DNA from: Streptomyces sp. STR69
GTDB taxonomy: Bacteria; Actinomycetota; Actinomycetes; Streptomycetales; Streptomycetaceae
Length of the DNA stretch: 64,000 nucleotides
Direction of reading: 5' to 3'
Assembly (NCBI RefSeq): GCF_024519455.1
Contig: NZ_JALJRY010000005.1
Location: 268,210 to 332,209, forward strand
The notes below the pieces were generated by a model. It worked only from the letters and a program-made list of their open reading frames with translations, did not search any database and was not told the origin of the DNA. This document shows positions 32,686 through 39,598 of the stretch, in pieces. Position numbers and translations under genes: made by a program. The first letter of the stretch is position 1; each line of letters opens with the position of its first letter.

Positions 32686-33015
32686 ATGGCGAAGGCACGC
32701 ATCACCATCAGCTTGGAGCAGGACCAGGCCGAACGCATCAGGCGGCACGCGGAGCGGGCGGGCATGGACGTATCGGCCTACCTGGTGCATGCCGCAACAC
32801 GCCAGATGGCTGAGAGCGATGCCATAGAGGAACAGTTCGCCGAGGTGGACGCGCTCATCGCCCGGGCGGAGCAGGCAGCGGGCGTGCTGCCCGCCGAACC
32901 CGCCCAGGAACCGCCCGCGGAACTGACGGAGCAGGAACGTCGCGAGGTGGAAGGGGCCCTGGGTCTCGTCCAGGGCCGGGACCGGCAGGGCCGCCGTCCG
33001 GGACACGCCGCGTGA
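32686..33015 (+). CDS. CopG/RHH-like antitoxin (VapB type)
   Basis: 109 residues. The N-terminal MAKARITISLEQDQAERIRR followed by AGMDVSAYLVHAATRQMAE matches a ribbon-helix-helix DNA-binding unit. The C-terminal half is acidic and proline-rich, suited to wrap the toxin. The gene overlaps the PIN toxin gene by four bases (GTGA). ATG 32686 is chosen because the RHH starts there; the open frame upstream to 32485 is leader or promoter. Confidence 0.78.
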   Translation: MAKARITISLEQDQAERIRRHAERAGMDVSAYLVHAATRQMAESDAIEEQFAEVDALIARAEQAAGVLPAEPAQEPPAELTEQERREVEGALGLVQGRDRQGRRPGHAA

Positions 33016-33497
33016 GCGCACGGGTGCCGGTCTACGACACCGGCATGCTCATCGCACTCGCGGACCGCAAGGCGAAGGCGGTGGCTCTCCACGAGGGACT
33101 GCGCACGGTCCCGCACCGGGCGCTGGTGCTCGGACCGGTCCTCGCCCAGGTGTGGCGCCCCCAACCGGCGCTGGTGCACGCCCTGTCCGGCGTCCTGAAG
33201 GACTGCACGGTCCCTCAGGCCCGTACGTCCGAGCCGCCCATGCGTGAGACGAAGGCGGGCCGTCCGGAGTGTCTGGCCTGCGCGACGGGCCCGGACCTCG
33301 CGGACTGGCGCCGCATCGGCACCGCTCTGGGGCGGGCGGCCCTGCCGGCGAAGAAGCGGCCGGACGCGGTGGACGCCTGGGTGGCCCTGGCGGCGGCCCG
33401 ACACGGCAGCGCGGTGATCTTCACCACCGACCCGGGGGACATCCACGCCTACCTGACGGTCCTCGCGCCGACAGACGTGCACGTGGTTGCCGTCTGA
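33012..33497 (+). CDS. PIN-domain toxin (VapC-like)
   Basis: 161 residues. PVYDTGMLIALADRKAKAV supplies the first catalytic Asp. RPDAVDAWVALAAARHGSAV and FTTDPGDIHAYL supply the central and C-terminal acidic residues of the PIN RNase site. VapC toxins cut specific tRNA or rRNA sites. GTG 33012 overlaps the antitoxin stop. The middle (CTVPQARTSEPPMRETKAGR) looks like an extra loop. Confidence 0.8.
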   Translation: MSARVPVYDTGMLIALADRKAKAVALHEGLRTVPHRALVLGPVLAQVWRPQPALVHALSGVLKDCTVPQARTSEPPMRETKAGRPECLACATGPDLADWRRIGTALGRAALPAKKRPDAVDAWVALAAARHGSAVIFTTDPGDIHAYLTVLAPTDVHVVAV

Positions 33498-33604
33498 CGA
33501 CCTGCAGTCACGCTCCGCCCCGTCCAGTGGCCACGCAGGCGGTGAACGAGCCGTCGGCAGGAGCGCGTTGGCGGGGGTGTTCGACGCCCTTCAGCGACAG
33601 AGGG

Positions 33605-34336
33605 TCAGTCAGGCGAGTTCTCGGACGTTGGCGGTGTGCTGCACGTCAGCCCTTGCCACGACACCGGGGGTGGGCCGAATGCGCGACGACCGGCCCTGAC
33701 CGCCAGAGTGGCCATGGCAGCGTTGGCGCCACCACCAATCACAGCGCCGATACCGAACGGTGCCACGCGACCGAGAACGATGATTCCCTGCTTGGTCCCG
33801 TACTTCGTGACGAAGTTCCTCCCCAGGATCTTGTTGATCTGACGCAACGTCTCGACTGGCACCTTGGCGACAACCTGGCGTCCCCAGTGTTGCCCCGTCC
33901 GCTCGGCGACCTTGGTGATGGTGGTGGAGCCGCTCCCGCCGAGCATGATCCCCATCACGATCGTTCGGCGGCGCTCGACCTCGTCGATGGGGATTCCGTG
34001 GACTTCGGCGAGCGAAAGCGCGAAGAGGGCGCTCAGCTCAAGAGATGACAGAGCCTCGCCTGCCGACAGCGCCAGTGCGACTCCCGTGCCGACGCCGGGC
34101 GCGGCTGCAGTTCCTCCAACTGCGGCACCCGTTCCGGTCAAGGCGCTGACGTACATCCGCTCCAGATTGCGGATTACCTGTGCTGGTGTCGCCTCTGGGT
34201 TCCGCTGGCGGGCCCGGGCTATGTTCTTGCGCACCAGTAGGCTCTGGCTGTCGATTGCCTTGTCCAGGAGGTCGAGGACTCGCTGCCCACGTACGGCTGC
34301 TGCCGGATCCGGTCCGTCGGCGGCGCCTGTTGTCAT
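33605..34336 (-). CDS. EcsC-like membrane-associated protein
   Basis: 243 residues. The helix-rich pattern with two Gly/Ala-rich hydrophobic hairpins (SALTGTGAAVGGTAAAPGVG and VAPFGIGAVIGGGANAAMAT) is typical of the EcsC family, whose role is unclear. ATG 34336 follows AAGGAG; the open frame to 34408 is not needed. It stands alone between the toxin-antitoxin pair and a transposase remnant. Confidence 0.65.
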   Translation of the reverse strand: MTTGAADGPDPAAAVRGQRVLDLLDKAIDSQSLLVRKNIARARQRNPEATPAQVIRNLERMYVSALTGTGAAVGGTAAAPGVGTGVALALSAGEALSSLELSALFALSLAEVHGIPIDEVERRRTIVMGIMLGGSGSTTITKVAERTGQHWGRQVVAKVPVETLRQINKILGRNFVTKYGTKQGIIVLGRVAPFGIGAVIGGGANAAMATLAVRAGRRAFGPPPVSWQGLTCSTPPTSENSPD

Positions 34337-34397
34337 ACCTTGAACTCCTTGGGTCGTTAGGTCCCAAGTCTCCCACTCAGGCTGCCAGTTCTGGAGC

Positions 34398-34550
34398 GTT
34401 TCCCCCAACAGCTCCTACCTGTCGAGGCTCGGAGCCGCTGCCGTCCGCCCCATCGACTGCGAGATCACTGTCAGCACCTCCCAGGGGCGCCGTATCGGCG
34501 CATACCGCCTCGTCACGACCATGACCGACCTCCACGCCCTAGCCGTCGCG
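34398..34550 (+). pseudogene. IS4-type transposase remnant
   Basis: A short frame reads NSSYLSRLGAAAVRPIDCEI then TVSTSQGRRIGAYRLVTTMT and DLHALA. This is the beta-strand insertion of IS4-family transposases (xYLSRL...VRxIEYxV...YRLVTTLxD). No start, no DDE residues and no terminal repeats remain. It marks an old insertion event inside the island. Confidence 0.6.
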
Positions 34551-35021
34551 GTTAGAGCCGCCCGCTGTGCGTGTCCGGGCCGGGGTCTCGCAGGCGCATT
34601 CGGCCCAGACTGACTTGCCGCCGGGCGGGTAGGGCTCGACGCCCCAGCGGTCGGCGAGGGCGGTGACCAGGAGGAGGCCACGGCCAGACTCGGCGTCCAG
34701 GTGTGTTCCGCATTCCGCAGGCGGCGACGGGAGGCGCTCGCCCCGGGCGTCGGTAACGGCGATACGGAGCAGGCCGGCCGTGGTGTCGAGGGTGAGGGTG
34801 AGTCGGAAGTCGCGGCTGTTGACACGACCGTGCAGGGCGGCGTTGGCGGCGAGTTCGGCCACGATCTGCTCGGCACGCTCGGTGACGCCGGGTGACACCG
34901 GCCACGCACGGAGCTGCTCGGCGGCGAGGAGACGAGCGAGTCGGGCTCCGCGGCGGGTGGACGACAGAAGCTGGGCGAACGTGTGTACGTTGGAGGCGAG
35001 TTGGGGTGCAGTTGCGCTCAT
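34539..35021 (-). CDS. Anti-sigma-factor-like ATP-binding protein (HATPase_c_2)
   Basis: 160 residues. Bergerat-fold motifs: VAELAANAALHGRVN (N-box), IAVTDARGERLPSPP (D-box) and GRGLLLVTALADRWG (G-box). This is the RsbW/SpoIIAB-like family, expanded in Streptomyces. It is divergent from an XRE regulator and DUF397 gene, a set typical of Streptomyces developmental regulation loci. ATG 35021 begins MSATAPQLASNVHTFAQLLS. Confidence 0.82.
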   Translation of the reverse strand: MSATAPQLASNVHTFAQLLSSTRRGARLARLLAAEQLRAWPVSPGVTERAEQIVAELAANAALHGRVNSRDFRLTLTLDTTAGLLRIAVTDARGERLPSPPAECGTHLDAESGRGLLLVTALADRWGVEPYPPGGKSVWAECACETPARTRTAGGSNRDG

Positions 35022-35189
35022 GGGGCCACGGTGACGGGTGCGCGTGGGCGCGTTCCAGAGGTGCGGTCCGTACGCTGCGTCAGCGTACGAGCACATTCCG
35101 TGGACGGTACGACGGTTCATGCGTCACGCTGGGTGTTGTCGGCTGTGGGACGGCGAACAGCGCGGGTACGGAACCGGAGGTGGCCGCGG

Positions 35190-36062
35190 ATGACCGACGG
35201 CTGTGTGGTGGACGACGAAGACGTGCCGGGCGGCGAGGCGGACCGGGAGCCCGATCCCTCGGACAGCCTGCGGACGTTTGGGGCAGTCATGCAGGCACTG
35301 CGCGAGCACGCGGGGTACAGCAGGACCGAGTTCGCGGACCTCGTGAGCTTCTCCAAGCACACGGTGGAGTCGGTGGAGTTGGGGCGCCGGATGCCCGACG
35401 TGGCGTTGGTGGAGCGCTCCGAGGAGGCACTGGGCAACACGGGGGCGCTGCGGAAGTCGTCGAAGTACGTGACACGTGGGCGCGGGGATGTGGGGCTTGC
35501 GGCGTGGTTCCGGCAGTGGGCGCGGCTGGAGCGGGTGGCGGTGAGTCTGTGTACGTACGAGTGCCGGCTGGTGCCGGGGTTGTTGCAGTCGGAGGGGTAT
35601 GCGCGGGCGGTGTTCGAGGGGACTGTTCCGGTGGCGCCGGACAGCCTCCTGGAGGACTTCATGGCCCGGCGGATGGAGCGACAGCGGATGCTGTTCGAGC
35701 GTCCGACGACGCCGTTCAGCTTCATCGTCGAAGAGCACGACTTCCGGCGCCGGTTCGGGGATCGGGACCAGATGCGGGAGATGTTCGACCATGTGCTGGA
35801 GCTGAGCGCACCGCGGAACGTGACGCTCCAAGTCGTGCCGTTAGAGGCCGGGTTGCATGCCTGTCTGGATGGGCCGGTGCGGCTTCTGGAGACTCTCAGG
35901 GGGCAGCGGTACGCGTACTCCGAGGGGCAACAGAACGGCCGTCTGATCTCCGACGTGAAAGAGGTAAGCCTCCTCTGCCAGCGCTATGACACACTGCGCT
36001 CGCAGGCCCTGAACGCCAAGGACTCGCGGGGTCTGTTGGAGCGACTCCGAGGAGAGCTATGA
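35190..36062 (+). CDS. XRE-family regulator with DUF5753 (WhiJ-like)
   Basis: 290 residues. The HTH spans residues 30-90 (VMQALREHAGYSRTEFADLV, KHTVESVELGRRMPDVA). The DUF5753 ligand domain follows with ECRLVPGLLQSEGYARAVF and NVTLQVVPLEAGLHACLDG. The CCG-TTA-GAG stretch at 35838-35846 holds a TTA codon, so translation may require bldA tRNA. ATG 35190 follows GGAGGT. Its stop overlaps the DUF397 start (ATGA). In related Streptomyces loci these two act as a regulator and its small partner. Confidence 0.88.
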   Translation: MTDGCVVDDEDVPGGEADREPDPSDSLRTFGAVMQALREHAGYSRTEFADLVSFSKHTVESVELGRRMPDVALVERSEEALGNTGALRKSSKYVTRGRGDVGLAAWFRQWARLERVAVSLCTYECRLVPGLLQSEGYARAVFEGTVPVAPDSLLEDFMARRMERQRMLFERPTTPFSFIVEEHDFRRRFGDRDQMREMFDHVLELSAPRNVTLQVVPLEAGLHACLDGPVRLLETLRGQRYAYSEGQQNGRLISDVKEVSLLCQRYDTLRSQALNAKDSRGLLERLRGEL

Positions 36063-36247
36063 GCACGAGGCCGGAACTGGCGTGGTTCAAGTCCAGCTAT
36101 AGCGGCAGTCAGGGTGACGACTGCGTGGAGGTCGCCGTCACCGAACAGGCCGTGTGTGTACGGGACTCCAAGGACGTCACGCGCCCTCACTTCGCCGTCG
36201 GGCGAGGCGAGTGGTCGTGGTTCTTGGGGTTCGTGACGGGGGATTGA
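36059..36247 (+). CDS. DUF397 small protein
   Basis: 62 residues: LAWFKSSYSGSQGDDCVEVA, VCVRDSKD, then FAVGRGEWSWFLGFV, the full DUF397 pattern. Proteins of this family pair with XRE/DUF5753 regulators, probably controlling their activity. ATG overlaps the stop of the regulator gene. Confidence 0.9.
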   Translation: MSTRPELAWFKSSYSGSQGDDCVEVAVTEQAVCVRDSKDVTRPHFAVGRGEWSWFLGFVTGD

Positions 36248-36286
36248 GCAGCGTGCGTTAGTGCAAGGAGGGCGCCTCTCTATCGG

Positions 36287-39200
36287 TCACTCACCGGATT
36301 CGGCGGGTAGGAGGGAGCCCAACTCGGGTGACCCGTAGGTCAGGAAGACTAGGTCGCTGTCGCTGCTGGCGTCCCAGGTATCGCGGTCGAATGTGACGGG
36401 GACTGAGGATGCGGGCGGCTGAACCAAGTAGCACTCGACGGACGTCACGCCATCGGAGCGGCCGAAGGACACACGGGCGTCGTCACGCGGAAGGAAGAAA
36501 CTGTAGATACCGGGGCGTCCGTCGTCTGGGGTCAGCCAGCGGCCTGAGAGACGATTGTTCGTGAGCTTGGTGGCAAGGTCTGACGGGGTGATGTCTCCCG
36601 TCAGGTCCGGCGGGGTCTTGATGGTGATGTCGTCGTCGGGGGTGCCGAGGCCGTCGGTGCTGACGGGCTGGTTGCTGATGTCGTCGATCTGAGTTCGGAT
36701 GCCGGCGATCTCGCGAGCGATGGCTTCGTCACTGAGGTCCGCTGCGAGAACGAGGTCCTCGATGACCTTCTCGACGGTGCCGAGGACGGGGGCGGCGCCG
36801 CCGAGAATGTTGGTGAAGTCGTCGTAGTCCTCCTTGATGCCCTTATAGACCTGCTCCTCCACAGTGTCTTCGTAGAAATAGTTGCTGATCTGGAGGTGCT
36901 CGTAGGCGGCGCCGATGCGGTCGATTCGGCCGATGCGCTGCTCGACGCGCATCAGGTTCCAGGGCATGTCGTAGTTGACGAGGCGGCCTGACGTCTGCAG
37001 GTTCAGGCCCTCGCTCATGGAGTCGGTGCCGATCAGGACCTCGATATCGCCGTTGCGGAAGCGGGTTTTGATTTCAGCCTTAGTGACTGGGTTCCACTTC
37101 TCTGCTACGGAATCGTAGGTCTCGCCGCCGCGGCCCGAGTAACAGCCGAGCCTGTAATAGCCAGCGGCCAGGAGGCGCGCGCGGACATAGTCCATGGTGT
37201 CGGTGTACTGAGTGAAGACCACTGCGGAGTCGTACGTTTTGAACGACTCGGCCAGGTCTTCGACGAGCTTCTTGGCTTTGGTGTCCTCGCCCGTGATATC
37301 GCTGAGGTCATTGAGGAAGGAGCGGAGCTCGCCGATCTCCTCTTTGAGGCGGTCGGCGCGGACGTCGAAGGCCTCGGGGTCGAAGAGGGAGTTCTCCAGG
37401 TCGACGCCGTCGTCATCGGTGAGAAGATCGGCGAGGTTCTTGCCCTGCTCGAGTACATCGAGGCGGCGTTGCAGGGACTGCTTGATCGCTTCGAAGGAGG
37501 AGGTCAGCCGGCGTCGGTAGACAGTCATGATGAAGCCGAGGGCCTTGGTGGCCTTGTCGGACTTGTATGCGTTGTAGTGGCGGCGGATGTACTCCTCGAT
37601 GCGCTCGTACAGCTTCCGCTCGTTCGCCGCCAGGGGGATGAACTCGTCGGTGACGTGCCGGTGCGGGATGACGATTGAAGCCGGGATGATGCCGGCCGCC
37701 TGGTAGGCCCGCATGGTCTTGCGGGTGTTGCGGAAGACCCGATCGCGTATCGGGGTGTGGCGGCGAGCCCACTTTTCCATCCACTCGGAGGTGGCGTTAG
37801 GGAACTGTGCCCTGAGGTCCGGTGAGGGGGGATTGCCTGCCATCCCGGTCACCGTCAACGCGTCGGCCCATCCGAGTGCGTCGTCGACTTGCTGCTCCAG
37901 CTCAGTGTCACGTTCGGCGAGGGGGTCGGAGAAGTAGTCCTCCAGCATGTCGCAGATGAGTTTCCAACCGCGCCTCTCAGGCGGGTCGCCGAGATAGGTG
38001 AAGTATTGCGTGAAGAAGAACGCCTGCTCACCCCACTTGCCCGGCAGCCCGAGGAGCTCGACAAGGTCCCAGGCCTCATGGGCGTGCATCTGCATCGGGG
38101 TCGCCGAAGCGAGGTAGAGCGCACGCCACAGGTCGCGTTTCTTCATCTCCTGGAGCAGCCCGAGTAGGGAGTTGGGAGTGTCGGTCGCCTTGGAGCCGCG
38201 CCGGCGGGCGTGATGGGCCTCATCGACGAGGACGACATCCCACGGTCCGGCATCGAGGATCTCAGTACGGCGAGTGCGGCGGCGTGCGAGATGGGAGGAG
38301 GCGAGCACGATCGGGAAGGCTGACCAGGGGTTCGCCCCTGGATCGGTCGTGATGGGCTGGTCGAACCGGTCGAAGAAGCCACCCTTGTCGTAACGGGCGA
38401 CATCGAGGTTCATCTTCTCGTGGAGTTCTTCCTGCCACTGCTTCATCACCGAGGCAGGCACCAGCAACAGCGCCTTCCTCGCTCGGCCGGAGGTGAAGAG
38501 CTCGCGTAGCACCATGCCTGCTTCGACAGTCTTGCCAAGACCAACCTCATCGGCGAAGAGATAGCCGCGCGGGTACGTCGACACCACCCGATGGATCAGC
38601 TCGGCCTGGTGCGGCAGCGGCTGAGCCCATGCTGTACCTACGCCAGTCCACGCGGATGCTTTCGGTGAATCCCGGAGAGCGACCAGCTCGTCCCAGGCCG
38701 CCTGGGTATCGACGTCCACGTCGGTAGGCGGTGCTTCGTGATCGGTCTCTTCGATCTTTGGCTGTGGCGCGAGCGTGTTGAAGTGGAACGGCGGAGCATC
38801 CGGGGCGTGCTCTATCAGGTGTTCCCGGACGGCAGTGGGGAGGTCGATGATCGCCCAACCCTCGTCGGGGTTGGCACGCCAGTGCCGATCGAAGGCTCGC
38901 TCTTTGGGCTCGCCGTAGTCCTCCCAGGACTCGGTACGCCAGGAGCGGTAGGCGTCGAAGGTCTCGTGGTTCTTCACCCATGCGGTGACCGAAGCGTTGT
39001 TGGAGCCGCTGAATGCGACCTTTTGGCCGTAGCGGTCTGTGAAGATGCCGTACTTAGTGTGGAAGTAGCGGCCCGACTCCCGGTGGGTGAGCAGGTGGCC
39101 GTGCTTGTCGATCGGGATGCCGACCCGGATGTGGAGCCGGTCGTTGGCAACCATCCAGGCCAGCACGCTGAGGTGCTCGCTCTGCACGATCTTCGTGCCC

Positions 39201-39598
39201 TCCAGGCCAGGGTCTGCCAGTAAACGTTCGGCAACCACATCGTCGAGCGGAGTGCCAGAGAGCACCGCGTCGACGTCCTTCTTGCCAAGCTGGGCGCCGA
39301 CGATGAGTCTCATCACGCCGCCACCGGCGATGAAGTACGCCGTGCCCTGAGCGGCGAACTGCAGCTCTGCCCCGGACCAGTAGCCGACAGCACGGTCGTA
39401 GGCGACGGCCCTGGAAAGCAGGGGCTCGTAGAACGACTTAAACGGTGCGTCGTCGGGTGAGTACATCGCCTTCAGCGTCACCCTGCGAAACGAGTCCTCG
39501 GCCGTGGCAGGTTCGTGGTTGAAGAGACCATCCTGCGCCGGTGCCGCTGGCTTGGCGGCACCGGGAAACAATGCATCGTCGTGCTCGGCCAACCTCAC
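36287..39598 (-). CDS. SNF2-type helicase with N-terminal phospholipase D-like domain (Hma-type helicase)
   Basis: 1103 residues. Residues 45-210 form a PLD-like unit with YFHTKYGIFTDRYGQKVAFS (H180, K182, D188) and GSNNAS. The SF2 core follows: LFADEVGLGKTVEAG, LLLVPASVMKQWQEEL, VVLVDEAHHARRRG, LASATPMQMHAHE, VVFTQYTDTMDYV, IGTDSMSEGLNLQ and RVEQRIGRIDRIG. It is the last gene of a four-gene leftward operon with a DUF1156 methyltransferase and a DUF499 ATPase. GTG 39598 overlaps the methyltransferase stop (GTGA). Presumed role: recognise and translocate on invading DNA, with the PLD unit as possible nuclease. GC content is lower than in the flanking genes. Confidence 0.85.
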   Translation of the reverse strand: MRLAEHDDALFPGAAKPAAPAQDGLFNHEPATAEDSFRRVTLKAMYSPDDAPFKSFYEPLLSRAVAYDRAVGYWSGAELQFAAQGTAYFIAGGGVMRLIVGAQLGKKDVDAVLSGTPLDDVVAERLLADPGLEGTKIVQSEHLSVLAWMVANDRLHIRVGIPIDKHGHLLTHRESGRYFHTKYGIFTDRYGQKVAFSGSNNASVTAWVKNHETFDAYRSWRTESWEDYGEPKERAFDRHWRANPDEGWAIIDLPTAVREHLIEHAPDAPPFHFNTLAPQPKIEETDHEAPPTDVDVDTQAAWDELVALRDSPKASAWTGVGTAWAQPLPHQAELIHRVVSTYPRGYLFADEVGLGKTVEAGMVLRELFTSGRARKALLLVPASVMKQWQEELHEKMNLDVARYDKGGFFDRFDQPITTDPGANPWSAFPIVLASSHLARRRTRRTEILDAGPWDVVLVDEAHHARRRGSKATDTPNSLLGLLQEMKKRDLWRALYLASATPMQMHAHEAWDLVELLGLPGKWGEQAFFFTQYFTYLGDPPERRGWKLICDMLEDYFSDPLAERDTELEQQVDDALGWADALTVTGMAGNPPSPDLRAQFPNATSEWMEKWARRHTPIRDRVFRNTRKTMRAYQAAGIIPASIVIPHRHVTDEFIPLAANERKLYERIEEYIRRHYNAYKSDKATKALGFIMTVYRRRLTSSFEAIKQSLQRRLDVLEQGKNLADLLTDDDGVDLENSLFDPEAFDVRADRLKEEIGELRSFLNDLSDITGEDTKAKKLVEDLAESFKTYDSAVVFTQYTDTMDYVRARLLAAGYYRLGCYSGRGGETYDSVAEKWNPVTKAEIKTRFRNGDIEVLIGTDSMSEGLNLQTSGRLVNYDMPWNLMRVEQRIGRIDRIGAAYEHLQISNYFYEDTVEEQVYKGIKEDYDDFTNILGGAAPVLGTVEKVIEDLVLAADLSDEAIAREIAGIRTQIDDISNQPVSTDGLGTPDDDITIKTPPDLTGDITPSDLATKLTNNRLSGRWLTPDDGRPGIYSFFLPRDDARVSFGRSDGVTSVECYLVQPPASSVPVTFDRDTWDASSDSDLVFLTYGSPELGSLLPAESGE

